This document shows, one piece after another, positions 1 to 9,877 of a stretch of DNA of 64,000 nucleotides. Within the stretch, counting starts at the first letter, position 1. Each line of letters opens with the position of its first letter. Origin of the DNA: an uncultured Pseudomonadales bacterium (GTDB lineage Bacteria; Pseudomonadota; Gammaproteobacteria; Pseudomonadales; Azotimanducaceae); assembly GCA_951813295.1 (NCBI GenBank), contig CATOTI010000002.1, positions 3,234,522 to 3,298,521 of the forward strand, written 5' to 3'. Under the pieces are notes generated by a model that was given only the letters and a program-made list of their open reading frames with translations, did no database searches and had not been told where the DNA came from. A program made the position numbers and the translations under genes.

Positions 1-467
1 TTCATCAATGGATGGACTGGGCTCACCAGATGCCGAGTGTTGCCGAATCGGAGTCGTTCGCACGGGAAAGCTGGGCGTCGGCGGAGGCGGGCAAAGAGTT
101 TCCCATCCTCATTTTTCGCCGCTCCGACATGCGCCTCGTAGGCGCGACGGGCATGCACCGCGTGGAGTGGCTCATTCCGTCGGTCGAGATCGGCTACTGG
201 TGTCGCACCGACGCGGTCGGCAACGGCTACATCACCGAGGCGACGTTTGCGCTTGCTCGCTTCGCATTCCTCGAAATGGGTGCACGTCGGGTCGAGGTTC
301 GGATGGACGATCTGAACGTCCGTAGCTACGCGGTCGCCGAGCGGTTGGGTTTTCCGTACGAGGGCATCCATCGAGCGGACATGGTGAATACACGGGGCGA
401 CCTTCGAAACACGCGGGTCTACGCCGCAACATCGCTTGCCGAAATCGACGCGCCTCAGCCGCGGTAG
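1..467 (+). CDS. GNAT acetyltransferase, RimJ/RimL type (5' truncated)
   Basis: The reading frame is open to the left edge; the first in-frame residues read HQWMDWA, close to the LxxWMxWA stretch near the N-terminus of RimJ/RimL acetyltransferases, so the true start lies outside. The visible part has the GNAT core: a beta strand with VGATG, then EIGYW, and the acetyl-CoA region GNGYITEA followed by a helix and NVRSYAVAERLGF. Family members transfer acetyl from acetyl-CoA to N-terminal or small amines; the substrate cannot be read. Its stop overlaps the convergent lipoprotein gene by 13 bases. Confidence 0.85.
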   Translation, partial: HQWMDWAHQMPSVAESESFARESWASAEAGKEFPILIFRRSDMRLVGATGMHRVEWLIPSVEIGYWCRTDAVGNGYITEATFALARFAFLEMGARRVEVRMDDLNVRSYAVAERLGFPYEGIHRADMVNTRGDLRNTRVYAATSLAEIDAPQPR

Positions 468-982
468 TTACCCCACTCGGCGCGAATCGCCGCGGCTTCG
501 TCGGTCTCGCCACGCGCGTCTAGCGCACTTGCAATAACGAGCCATGCCCGGCGCCTGAACGGGCTCAGTCGGGCAAGAAACAAAAGCCCCTTTCGTGCGC
601 TTTGTTCAGCAGGTGTCGCGCGCCCCGCGGTAAGTTGGAGTTCAGCGAGTAGCACCCAGAGCTGTCCGTTGCGCGGTTCGATGCGAATCGCGCGCTCGAG
701 ATTGCCCACGGCCCGGGTTGGTTCTCCGCCGTCCTGATCGCGATACGCCTGATTCACGAGCGCGACCGTGGCGTCCGAGGCGTCATCCAATGCCGGGCGT
801 GTCGGCTCGACGACTGGTTCGGGCGCGGGTTCGTCGATCGGTGGCGGCGGTGGTACGGCTGTTCGAGTCGGTCGCTCCACAACCGGGGGCGGGAGTGTCG
901 GCGTAGTTGTACAACCGGCGATGAACCCCGTCAGAAACAGGACGAGTGGAAGAGCTCGTGATGCGAAACGCGACGTTTTCAT
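455..982 (-). CDS. LpoP-like TPR lipoprotein, putative PBP1b activator
   Basis: The protein of 175 residues begins MKTSRFASRA with a lipoprotein signal ending in the lipobox GFIAGC, then a proline-rich linker, then about 100 residues that read as tetratricopeptide helices (NLERAIRIEPRN...LWVLLAELQL). The start at 982 is chosen because upstream in-frame sequence lacks signal character. It lies 37 bases downstream of mrcB on the same strand. In Pseudomonas aeruginosa the TPR lipoprotein next to the PBP1b gene is LpoP, the outer-membrane activator of PBP1b. The arrangement and architecture match; the function is inferred from that. Confidence 0.72.
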   Translation of the reverse strand: MKTSRFASRALPLVLFLTGFIAGCTTTPTLPPPVVERPTRTAVPPPPPIDEPAPEPVVEPTRPALDDASDATVALVNQAYRDQDGGEPTRAVGNLERAIRIEPRNGQLWVLLAELQLTAGRATPAEQSARKGLLFLARLSPFRRRAWLVIASALDARGETDEAAAIRAEWGNYRG

Positions 983-1019
983 GGACACAAGGATCGCCGA
1001 TCGCACACCGCGAATCGAA

Positions 1020-3278
1020 TCAGGAGCAGTCTGAACGTGGCGGATCCACACCGTCGGGGAGTGCGACGCGCACGGCCTCGGGGCAGTGGCTCGGCACACG
1101 GCGGCCGGTGCGGTAGTCGATCGTCGTCATCCCTTCGCCGGCCGTCAGGGGCGCTGCGTCGACATCGCGCATGATGCGATTCCAGACCCGCATCGCACCG
1201 ACACCACCCGAGAGTCCGTGCGGCGTGTTGTCGTCCCGGCCGATCCAGACGACGCTCAGCTGATCACCGTCGTAGCCCGCGAACCAGCTGTCGCGATTCC
1301 CCGTCGTGGTCCCGGTCTTACCGGCGGCGCCGCTACGGGCATGCGGGCTCTGACGGCCGGTGCCGCGTGCCATCGCGGCCTGTAATGCCGTGTTGAGGGC
1401 TTCGATCGGTGCGTATTCGGCGACCTGGTTGACCCGCAGCTCGTAGCGGGCGCGTTCGCGCGATGCGGAGTCGAGAATGTCGGTGACCGTGTTCACGTTC
1501 GGCAGGAACCCGCCGCCGGCGAATACGGCGTAGATATTCGAGACCTCCAGGGGCGTCAGTTCGACGGTGCCCAGCACGAGCGAGGGATAGCGAACGGGCT
1601 CGTGATCGGTGAGCTCGACGACCCGATCGGCGATCGCGTCGATGCCGACGTCGATGCCGAGGCGCACGGTCGGCACGTTGAGTGAGTCGCCGAGCGCACG
1701 GATGAGCGGGATGGGACCGCGGAAATCCTCGTCGAAATTGCGTGGCGACCAGTTGTCGTAATCGGCCAGCGTCAGGGGCTCGTCGAGAAGCTCGGACGTG
1801 AGGTGGAAACGCTTCGTCTCGAGCGCTTCCAGGTAGACGAGCGGCTTGATGAGGGATCCCACCTGGCGTCGCGCGTTCAACGCTCGGTTGAATCCCTGCG
1901 CGCCGCCGTCGCGGCCGCCGACGATGGCGAGCACGTCGCCGGTTTGTGAGCGGCGAATGACAATGGCGACCTGTAGCGATCCCGCATCGATTCCGCGCTC
2001 CGTCTCGAGCGCCTTCATCGTCACGGTCGCGGCGAGTTGGGCGAGATCCTGCAGCCTCGGATCGAGGGTCGTGAAGATCCTCAGTCCCTCCTCGGCGAGC
2101 GTTTCCTGGTCGTAGTCGCGGCGCAGTTGTCGCCGGACGAGGTCCATGAACGCGGGGTAATACCGACCGCCGCGGCGGCTCGTCACGACATCGAGATCGT
2201 TTTCGAGTGCGGTTTCGAGTTCGAGCGCATCGATCAGCTCGAATTCGTGCATCGTGCCGAGAATGCGGTCGCGGCGCGCCAGCGCCCGTTCCGGGTTTCG
2301 ATACGGGTTGTAGTACGTCGTACCCCGAATCACGGTTACGAGCAGGGCGATTTCGTGCGCGTCCAGTTCCGCGAGCGGCTTGTTGAAGTAGTAGAGCGCG
2401 CCGAGGCCGAAACCATGGATGGCACGAACGCCGTGTTGGCCGAGGTGAATCTCGTTGATGTAGGCGTTCATCAGCTCGGTCTTCGAGTAGCGCCATTCGA
2501 GAATGATCGCCATCGCGAGCTCGCGCAGCTTGCGTGTCATCGTGCGCTCGCGCGAAAGGTAGTAGCTCGTGACGAGCTGCTGCGTGAGCGTACTGCCGCC
2601 TTGTGTGATCGCCCCGGCCTTGAAGTTCTGCCACGCGGCGCGCGCGATGCCGCGGAGATCGAAACCCGGATGCGAATCGAAGTTGCGGTCTTCGACCGCC
2701 TTCAGCGTTTCGATCAGGAGGATGGGCGTCTCGGACGGAGAGACGACGGCACGATCTTCACCGTGGGACGTGAAGAAGCTACCCACCACGGGCGGTTCGA
2801 GGCGAATGCTCGCGATCGCGCCGGTTTTTGCTTCGATATGTCCGATCTGACCCCGACGGAATGACACGTCGATCGTTATCGCGCGACGCGGGCCGTCCGG
2901 GAACACGAACGGGCGAAGGGTCACCTCGACGGCTTCGTTGTGGTCACGGAACCGACCGGGCATCGAGGGATCACCGCGTTGATAACCGAGGCGCAGCAAC
3001 TCGATGATGAAGTCGTCGACGTTAAGCGGCGCGCCGGCGTGGAGCTCGAGTGGGGCGGCGAAAACGCGTGCCGGAAGCGACCAGCGGCGGCCCTCGAAGG
3101 TCTCCGTGATTTGCCGATCGAGGGCGACGAAGTAGAAACCGATCGGAACGGCGGCGATTAGCGCCAGGACGACGCCGATCTTCGTTAACAGCCAGACGAT
3201 CGATAAAAAGCGCGAACGGCTTTTCCTGGAAGCGCGTCGGGTTTTCTTGGCGGGTCGTCGCTTGGCTCGCTTCGCCAT
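1020..3278 (-). CDS. mrcB: Penicillin-binding protein 1B (bifunctional transglycosylase/transpeptidase)
   Basis: A 752-residue class A PBP that polymerises lipid II and crosslinks peptidoglycan. It has a basic cytoplasmic tail, one membrane segment near residues 25-50, a UB2H-like region, then a GT51 domain with EDRNFDSHPGFD near residue 193 and GGSTLTQQLV. The transpeptidase domain shows the active-site SxxK in GSLIKP near residue 475, SLN in GDSLNVPT, and KTGTT near residue 655. Length fits the PBP1B family. The C-terminus lacks an obvious extra domain. The TPR lipoprotein downstream probably works with it. Confidence 0.96.
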   Translation of the reverse strand: MAKRAKRRPAKKTRRASRKSRSRFLSIVWLLTKIGVVLALIAAVPIGFYFVALDRQITETFEGRRWSLPARVFAAPLELHAGAPLNVDDFIIELLRLGYQRGDPSMPGRFRDHNEAVEVTLRPFVFPDGPRRAITIDVSFRRGQIGHIEAKTGAIASIRLEPPVVGSFFTSHGEDRAVVSPSETPILLIETLKAVEDRNFDSHPGFDLRGIARAAWQNFKAGAITQGGSTLTQQLVTSYYLSRERTMTRKLRELAMAIILEWRYSKTELMNAYINEIHLGQHGVRAIHGFGLGALYYFNKPLAELDAHEIALLVTVIRGTTYYNPYRNPERALARRDRILGTMHEFELIDALELETALENDLDVVTSRRGGRYYPAFMDLVRRQLRRDYDQETLAEEGLRIFTTLDPRLQDLAQLAATVTMKALETERGIDAGSLQVAIVIRRSQTGDVLAIVGGRDGGAQGFNRALNARRQVGSLIKPLVYLEALETKRFHLTSELLDEPLTLADYDNWSPRNFDEDFRGPIPLIRALGDSLNVPTVRLGIDVGIDAIADRVVELTDHEPVRYPSLVLGTVELTPLEVSNIYAVFAGGGFLPNVNTVTDILDSASRERARYELRVNQVAEYAPIEALNTALQAAMARGTGRQSPHARSGAAGKTGTTTGNRDSWFAGYDGDQLSVVWIGRDDNTPHGLSGGVGAMRVWNRIMRDVDAAPLTAGEGMTTIDYRTGRRVPSHCPEAVRVALPDGVDPPRSDCS

Positions 3279-3290
3279 CGATGCGGTTAG

Positions 3291-3959
3291 CTAGGCGCTC
3301 GGCTTGCCGCGTTTGAGCTCATCGACGAGTGCGTCGATGTTGGCGAGTACTGCCGGGCGTGGCACGCCCGTATTCATCACGTACTTGCCGTTGATGACGA
3401 ACGCGGGAAAGCCGCTGAGGCCCGCGCGATCGAATTCGTCCGCGCCTTCTCGAACCATGCGGGTAACACGCTCCGAGTCGACGGTCGTCTGGAAGGTGTC
3501 GCGGTCGATTCCGTAGCCGTCCACGAAGCTGGCGATGTCGCTCGTGCTCAGGAAGCGCCGTCCTCGATCGTGAATCGCGCGGAAGATGCGGGTGTGGTTT
3601 TGCTCCAGCGCACCGTGGTGGAGGAGGGTCGTGAATGCCCGGGCGAGCATCTGGGATTCCGCGTTGAAGGCGACGTGCACGCGGCGAAAGCGAACGTTGT
3701 CCGGGAGCTCCTCGCGCCATTCTTCGATCAGGTCGTCGAAAGTCTTGCAGTGAACGCACGCGTAGGAGAAGAACTCTGTCACCTCGATGGGACCGTCGCG
3801 GTCTGGAATGTCGAGGGCGAAGTAAGGTGTATCGGTGGATGTATTAAAGACGTTCACGATGCCGTAGCCGACGACGATCAACACGATCACGCCGATCCCG
3901 ATCGCGATGCCCCGTCGAGCCGACTGGACCTTCGCTTCCGTCTTCTTTCGCTTTGCCAT
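3291..3959 (-). CDS. dsbA: DsbA-type thiol:disulfide oxidoreductase, membrane anchored
   Basis: 222 residues: a basic start, one uncleaved-looking membrane segment at about residues 17-37, then a thioredoxin fold with an inserted helical domain. The redox motif is C68-V-H-C71 in FFSYACVHCK. The cis-proline loop is in GFPAFVING. DsbA proteins oxidise cysteine pairs in exported proteins. Most enterobacterial DsbA proteins carry CPHC and are soluble; CVHC and a membrane anchor are also known in some proteobacteria. Only 12 bases separate its stop from the mrcB start, so the two may be co-transcribed. Confidence 0.9.
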   Translation of the reverse strand: MAKRKKTEAKVQSARRGIAIGIGVIVLIVVGYGIVNVFNTSTDTPYFALDIPDRDGPIEVTEFFSYACVHCKTFDDLIEEWREELPDNVRFRRVHVAFNAESQMLARAFTTLLHHGALEQNHTRIFRAIHDRGRRFLSTSDIASFVDGYGIDRDTFQTTVDSERVTRMVREGADEFDRAGLSGFPAFVINGKYVMNTGVPRPAVLANIDALVDELKRGKPSA

Positions 3960-4080
3960 CTATCCTCTTTCCTCTACCCGACGTCTCGAAATGATTGACG
4001 GTACGCGTGGCTTCTCGCGGCGCCATCGCCGCCGCGCAACGTCGCTGTTGTTCGAGCGTGAAAGTCTATACGTTAGCCAG

Positions 4081-4353
4081 ATGTCCGAACGTTCTACGCC
4101 CGAGCCGTACCTGATCTATCAATACCGCGCTTGTCCGTTTTGTGCGCGCGTGCGCCGGTTCCTGGACATCCGCGGAATCGATATCCCGTCGCGCGATACG
4201 TTGCGTGACCCGACGGCGTTCCGTGAACTCTTGCAAGGCGGCGGTCGAACGACGGTTCCCTGTCTTCGGATTCTCAAAGACGACGGTGACTTCGAGTGGA
4301 TGTTCGAATCGGCGGACATCATCGACTACCTCGATCGCGCATTCCCTGCTTGA
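4081..4353 (+). CDS. Glutaredoxin / GST N-terminal-like protein
   Basis: 90 residues beginning MSERSTPEPY. It is a single thioredoxin fold with a CPFC redox motif at residues 18-21, the cis-proline in TTVPCL and the ESADIIDYL glutathione-binding turn typical of GST N-terminal domains and of glutaredoxins related to the YfcG/SspA branch. No C-terminal GST helical domain follows. The start at 4081 is chosen because the alignable part begins there. Probable role: glutathione-dependent disulfide reduction in the cytoplasm. Confidence 0.82.
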   Translation: MSERSTPEPYLIYQYRACPFCARVRRFLDIRGIDIPSRDTLRDPTAFRELLQGGGRTTVPCLRILKDDGDFEWMFESADIIDYLDRAFPA

Positions 4354-4375
4354 GACAACGTGCGAGGGCGCACGT

Positions 4376-5575
4376 TCAGTTCGAACGGCGTGTCCGGCGC
4401 GGGTTGACGGTTCCTCTCCACATCCCCACACGCTCTTGCTGTGCCTGGTTCTGCAGCGAACCGTAGAACTCGCGAGCTCGTCCCGTCGCCATCGCCCAAC
4501 CTGACCGCACCATCGTCGCGCTGATGCTGTGCGCGAGGTCCGCGGGTTGGACGTACGGTTCTTCTGCGAGCACCGCGAAATTGACTGGCGCCGTTGCCGG
4601 AAAACACACCCCGAGCCAGCGATCGGGACCCGTCCCCATGGTGGCATGGCAGATCGTGGGTGCTGAGTTCAAAAGCGTCTGCATGAACTCGATCGCGTCG
4701 CGGCCGCAGGGGTAGCTGGTACCGCTTGCGTCGATGCAAGTTTCGTCCGCTGCGAGTGCCTGGACGCCGAACAGACGGACCTCCTGGCCGGCGATGTAGA
4801 CGGTGTCGGCCGACACGGCGTTAGCGTTGTGCGGCCCGATCAACTCGTCACCTCGGAAACTCCCGAGGATGATGCCCGGGTTGGTGACGAGCAAAGAACC
4901 GGTCGCAATCGTGAAAACGACGGTCAGGCGGCGAAATCCGAGTTTGAACGTCTCACCGTGGAGCTTCTCGAGGATGCTCCGCATGGCGGGGACGATAGTA
5001 CGCGCGCCGTAGTACATGACGGCTAGACACAAGACCTCGTAGCCGATGAAGACGATGAAATCGAACGGCGACGACTGACCGCCACGCTGGGTCAGCATGG
5101 ACGCGACGAGCCCGGCACTGTTGCCGAAGAAGACCGACCACAGCCACAGATAGACGGACACACCACACAGCGGTGCGAATCGGCCGACGTTATTCGGTTC
5201 GAATACGTGCAGCACCGGTGGATTCAGTTCGAAGAGTTGCCGCGCCATCCCGATTGGTAGCTCGTTGTCGGAGAGCACCTGGTCGAGCATGCGCAGCCGA
5301 CTGCCAGTCAGCCAGAACAGGAACGTGGCGAATCCGAGCGACGCCGGCGGCAGGATCGAGCGCGGTACTTCGTACTCGCCGAAGAGAATCGCCTCGCTGC
5401 CGGCGTTCGATTCGAGTCCCGCCAGCCCGGCAATGAAGACGGAAACCACCGTGCCGAAGATCGCGATCCAGAAAAGGTACGACAGGGCGTCGATGGACCG
5501 GACGAGGGCCGCCGCTTGGATCGACAGCGGGCTCAGTTCCGGGAGGTCGAACTCTTGTGTTTCTAAGTCACTCAT
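4376..5575 (-). CDS. Multi-pass membrane protein with degenerate SNase-like C-terminal domain
   Basis: About 399 residues starting MSDLETQEFD, preceded by GAGGGG at good spacing, which favours 5575 over the upstream ATG at 5611. The first 250 residues contain about five hydrophobic segments. From about residue 255 the sequence follows the thermonuclease (SNase) pattern: DTVYIAGQEVRLFGV, a conserved CG before a helix, DRWLGVCF, and a final YGSLQ...AQQERVGMWRG. The usual DAPE acidic cluster and the catalytic arginine of the DRYGR motif are missing, so nuclease activity is doubtful. I know no named family for the whole protein. Confidence 0.75.
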   Translation of the reverse strand: MSDLETQEFDLPELSPLSIQAAALVRSIDALSYLFWIAIFGTVVSVFIAGLAGLESNAGSEAILFGEYEVPRSILPPASLGFATFLFWLTGSRLRMLDQVLSDNELPIGMARQLFELNPPVLHVFEPNNVGRFAPLCGVSVYLWLWSVFFGNSAGLVASMLTQRGGQSSPFDFIVFIGYEVLCLAVMYYGARTIVPAMRSILEKLHGETFKLGFRRLTVVFTIATGSLLVTNPGIILGSFRGDELIGPHNANAVSADTVYIAGQEVRLFGVQALAADETCIDASGTSYPCGRDAIEFMQTLLNSAPTICHATMGTGPDRWLGVCFPATAPVNFAVLAEEPYVQPADLAHSISATMVRSGWAMATGRAREFYGSLQNQAQQERVGMWRGTVNPRRTRRSN

Positions 5576-5673
5576 CCACAGGCCCCTCGGCTGAGGAAAC
5601 GGCGCAATCACACGGATCGGCGACGAGATCTGATATGTTGCGCGCCTTCTTCACTATGCCATGAGAAATCGCC

Positions 5674-6711
<1,038 letters not shown>

Positions 6712-6723
6712 GGGGGCTTGTTC

Positions 6724-7728
6724 TTGGCTAAACACAAACGAATCGCGGTGACGTGTCCGGCGGGACCGTCGATCGACGACACGCGCCGGATTATCGAGTG
6801 GGCTGCGGAGTCGACGGGTATCGACGATGCCTGGTTCGCGGATTCGTCGGCACCGGATGCGCTGACGATGATGGCGGCGATGGCGCCGTACGCGGGGGAT
6901 CTCCGGATGGGGATCGGGGTTGTGCCGGTCTATACGCGAACGCCGGCGGTGCTCGCGTCGACGGCCAACGTGCTCGGCCAGATCTATCCGGGGCGTTTCG
7001 TTCTGGGACTCGGCTCGTCGAGCCAGGCGATCATGGAGCGCTTCAATGGGATTGCACTCGAGAAGCCGCTGACGCGCGTCAAAGAGACCGCGATCATGGT
7101 GCGTTCGATGCTCGCGGGCGAGAAGTCGAACTTCGAGCTGTCGACGCTGACGAGTAAAGGCTACAGCCAGGCGCCCTTGGAGCACCCGGTACCGATCTAT
7201 CTGGCGGCGCTGCGCCCGAAGATGATCGAGATGGCGGCCGAGATCGGCGACGGCGTGATCTTCAATCTCTGGCCGCGTCGTGCGTTGCCGAAGATGTTGG
7301 AACACGCGGCTGCCGGTGCTGCGCGGGCCGGGAAGACGCTCGACGACCTCGAGATCGTCAATCGGGCGATGGTCATCGTCACCGACGACATCGAGTGGGG
7401 CCGACGGCGTTTCCGTGAACAGTTCGCGCCCTATTACGCCAATCCGGTATACAACGAGTTCCTCAAATGGGGCGGTTTCGAGGCCGAAGCGCAGGGCATC
7501 CTCGACGGCTTTGCTGCCCGGGATCGTGAGAAGTCCACGATGTCGTTGACCGACGAAGCCGTTGATGAAATCGCCATCATCGGTCCGCCGGATGTTGTGC
7601 GAGATAGGGTTCGCGAACAAAGCGAGGCCGGCATCGATACCACCATCATCCTGCCGATTGGCTTCCCGCCGCCGCCGGTCGAGGAGCAGATGGTTACCTA
7701 CGAAGCCTTCGCCAACTTCACGTTCTAG
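6724..7728 (+). CDS. LLM-class flavin/F420-dependent oxidoreductase
   Basis: About 334 residues with the luciferase-like barrel (GIGVVPVYTRTPAVLAS, RFVLGLGSSSQAIMERFNG, PLTRVKETAIMVRSML). No ATG is available. A TTG at 6718 lies directly against the GGGGGG, while the TTG at 6724 leaves seven bases from it, so 6724 is preferred. It resembles the methylene-tetrahydromethanopterin-reductase-like (MER) branch. It follows the previous LLM gene closely and precedes a hotdog thioesterase by two bases, so the three genes are probably one transcript. Confidence 0.86.
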   Translation: MAKHKRIAVTCPAGPSIDDTRRIIEWAAESTGIDDAWFADSSAPDALTMMAAMAPYAGDLRMGIGVVPVYTRTPAVLASTANVLGQIYPGRFVLGLGSSSQAIMERFNGIALEKPLTRVKETAIMVRSMLAGEKSNFELSTLTSKGYSQAPLEHPVPIYLAALRPKMIEMAAEIGDGVIFNLWPRRALPKMLEHAAAGAARAGKTLDDLEIVNRAMVIVTDDIEWGRRRFREQFAPYYANPVYNEFLKWGGFEAEAQGILDGFAARDREKSTMSLTDEAVDEIAIIGPPDVVRDRVREQSEAGIDTTIILPIGFPPPPVEEQMVTYEAFANFTF

Positions 7729-7730
7729 GC

Positions 7731-8138
7731 GTGGAAGGTAAGGGCAACGCCATCCTCGAGGTCCTCGGGAATGGTCGGATGATCGAGTACGACGCCGAGC
7801 AGCGGCGTTGCGTGCTGCGCTTCACGGCGAAACCCGAGTTCTGCCATTCGGGCGGTCGGGTCGTGCAAGGCGGTTTTGTTGCGGGTTGGATCGACTGCGC
7901 AATGGCCCATGTCATCAACCAGGCGACGGAAGGCGCGATGGGTGCCGCCACGCTTGAGTTGAAAGTGAACTATCTCGAGTCGACGCCGCGAACGACGGTC
8001 GAGGTCGCGGCGTGGATCGAGCGTCTGGGCCGTTCGATCGCCTTTGTCGAAGGTGCGCTCACGACGCTCGACGGGGAATTGCTCGCCACCGCTTCGTCGA
8101 CCATCAAGCTTGTCCGCCGGGAAGCCAACCACGCGTGA
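7731..8138 (+). CDS. PaaI-family hotdog thioesterase
   Basis: 135 residues, GTG start two bases after the LLM stop. It shows the hotdog core with FCHSGGRVVQGGFVAGWIDCAMAHV, where the G-G helix and acidic residue match PaaI/YdiI-type acyl-CoA thioesterases, and the TLELKVNYL strand. It would hydrolyse an acyl- or aryl-CoA thioester, and its position among LLM genes suggests a catabolic CoA pathway. It shares GTGA with the next gene. A second member of the family lies at 23099. Confidence 0.85.
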   Translation: MEGKGNAILEVLGNGRMIEYDAEQRRCVLRFTAKPEFCHSGGRVVQGGFVAGWIDCAMAHVINQATEGAMGAATLELKVNYLESTPRTTVEVAAWIERLGRSIAFVEGALTTLDGELLATASSTIKLVRREANHA

Positions 8139-8795
8139 CGACGCTCTACCTCATCCGCCACGGCGAGACGGAGTGGAATCGGGAGCGGCGATTCCAGGGT
8201 TGGCTCGATTCGTCGTTGACCGCCGAAGGTCGTGGCCACGCGGACGCCAATGGTCAGCTCCTTGCTCGCATGAGCGTATCGACGATCTGGGCTTCACCGC
8301 TCGGCCGGGTGCGCGAGACGGTGGCGGGGATCAAGCGGCATGTCCCCGCGACGCCTCGTTTCGACGAGCGGTTGAAAGAGTGCAACGTCGGCGAATGGGA
8401 AGGTCTGACGCTCGACGCGGCACGCGAACGTGATCCCGCCCACTGGCACGCGCGTGCCTCGGATCTCTTCAACCATCGTCCGCCGGGTGGCGAAAGCCTC
8501 GCGGATGTCGAAAGTCGGGTCGCGCCTTTTTCTACGATCGATCCTTCCGCTCGACGGCGACCAACCGGGCGACGGCGAACAGATCGCGATCGTCTCCCAC
8601 GGACTGATGACGCGCGTCATCCTTCGGGTCGTGCTGGGCGCTCAAAACGTCGACGTCGCGGCGGCACCGACACCGAACGACGGGGTGTATCGAGTCGAAT
8701 GGCAAGCGGGCGCGCGCGGGACCGCGGCTCAACTCTCGCATTTTCTCGCGGGCCAAGGGCCCACGCCCGGGCTCATCCCACGCGGGGACCACTAA
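8135..8795 (+). pseudogene. Histidine phosphatase (phosphoglycerate-mutase-like), one-base frameshift
   Basis: The gene starts at GTG 8135, overlapping the thioesterase stop. The first part encodes LYLIRHGETEWNRERRFQG with the catalytic histidine of the RHG motif, and GEWEGLTLD. At 8527-8531 a run of five T breaks the frame; reading continues in another frame with LRSILPLDGDQPGDGEQ and the second catalytic histidine in IVSHGLMTRV. Removing one T restores an uninterrupted protein of about 219 residues. This is either a true inactivating mutation or a homopolymer sequencing error. Family role: phosphomonoester hydrolysis or a mutase-like reaction. Confidence 0.88.
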
Positions 8796-8816
8796 ACGCG
8801 CCACTTCGTTTAGTCG

Positions 8817-8822
8817 CTACAA
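8817..8822 (+). promoter_or_regulatory. Possible -10 promoter element
   Basis: TACAAT lies 27 bases before the LLM start at 8850, in the gap that follows the frameshifted phosphatase gene. No good -35 match sits 16-18 bases upstream, so the call is weak. It would allow the third LLM gene to be expressed separately from the two before it. Confidence 0.3.
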
Positions 8823-8849
8823 TCGCTTCTTTTTCTCGAGGGGAACGTG

Positions 8850-9854
8850 ATGAAAGTCGATGGTGGAGTCGGTTGGGATCTGTCGAGCGTCGGGCAGCAA
8901 GCCAGCGATCTGGAGGAGATGGGCTACAGCGGAATTCTCACCGCCGAGACGTCCCACGATCCTTTCCTGCCGCTCGCGTTTGCCGCTCAGACGACTTCCA
9001 AGGTCGACTTGATGACGGGGATCGCGGTCGCGTTTGCACGCACGCCCATGATCCTTGCTCAGATCGGTCACGATCTGAATGCGACCTCCGAAGGTCGGTT
9101 CGTTCTCGGGCTCGGCTCGCAGATTCGCGCTCACATCACCAAGCGATTCAGCATGCCGTGGTCGGAACCGGCAAACCGGATGCGCGAGTTCATCCTCGCC
9201 ATGCGGGCGATCTGGGACACGTGGAACAACGGTGCGCCGCTCGAGTTCACGGGCAAGTTCTATACGCACACTTTGATGACACCGTTCTTCACGCCGACGA
9301 ATACCGAGTTCGGTGCACCGCGCGTCTTCCTCGCGGCGGTCGGTCCGCGGATGACGGAAGTTGCCGGTGAGGTAGCGGACGGCATCATCGCCCACGCGTT
9401 CACGACGGAGACATATCTGCGCAAAACGACGATCCCTGCGATCGAACGTGGGCTCGCGAAGGCAGGCAAGAGCCGTGACGATTTCGAGATCTCCTATCCG
9501 TGCTTCGTGATCACCGGGCGCGACGAGAAGGAAATGGAGCAGTCGAAGCAGGCAGCGAAGCAACAGATCGCCTTCTACGGCTCGACGCCGGCGTACAAGC
9601 CCGTGCTCGACAGCATTGGGGCGGGTGAACTTCAGGGCGAACTCAACTCGATGTCGAAGCAAGGTCGCTGGGTCGAGATGGGTGGTCTGATCGACGATTC
9701 GATGGTCGGTCACTTCGCGGTTGTGGGTGAACCCGCTCAGGTCGCGCAGCAGATGAAGTCCCGCTACGGCGACATCGTCGATCGAACGTCGGCGGCTTAC
9801 GCGAACCTGCCGAAAGAAGATCAGTCGCGAATCGTTCAGGAACTGACCGCCTAA
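8850..9854 (+). CDS. LLM-class oxidoreductase, MSMEG_2256-like F420 group
   Basis: 334 residues. ATG 8850 follows GAGGGGAAC at good spacing and is preferred to the adjoining GTG at 8847. It begins MKVDGGVGWDL and carries RFVLGLGSQIRAHITKRF, WSEPANRMREFILAMRAIW and the conserved late segment HFAVVGEP. The pattern resembles the actinobacterial TIGR family named after MSMEG_2256, whose members are predicted to use F420; family assignment is from memory. A possible -10 box, TACAAT, lies at 8817-8822, so it may have its own promoter. Substrate unknown. Confidence 0.87.
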   Translation: MKVDGGVGWDLSSVGQQASDLEEMGYSGILTAETSHDPFLPLAFAAQTTSKVDLMTGIAVAFARTPMILAQIGHDLNATSEGRFVLGLGSQIRAHITKRFSMPWSEPANRMREFILAMRAIWDTWNNGAPLEFTGKFYTHTLMTPFFTPTNTEFGAPRVFLAAVGPRMTEVAGEVADGIIAHAFTTETYLRKTTIPAIERGLAKAGKSRDDFEISYPCFVITGRDEKEMEQSKQAAKQQIAFYGSTPAYKPVLDSIGAGELQGELNSMSKQGRWVEMGGLIDDSMVGHFAVVGEPAQVAQQMKSRYGDIVDRTSAAYANLPKEDQSRIVQELTA

Positions 9855-9877
9855 GGTCCAAGCCCGAGGACGTCAGC

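Noticed and set aside
1333..2634. A 433-codon frame on the same strand as mrcB
   Set aside because: It is a shifted frame inside mrcB; the PBP motifs are all in the other frame.
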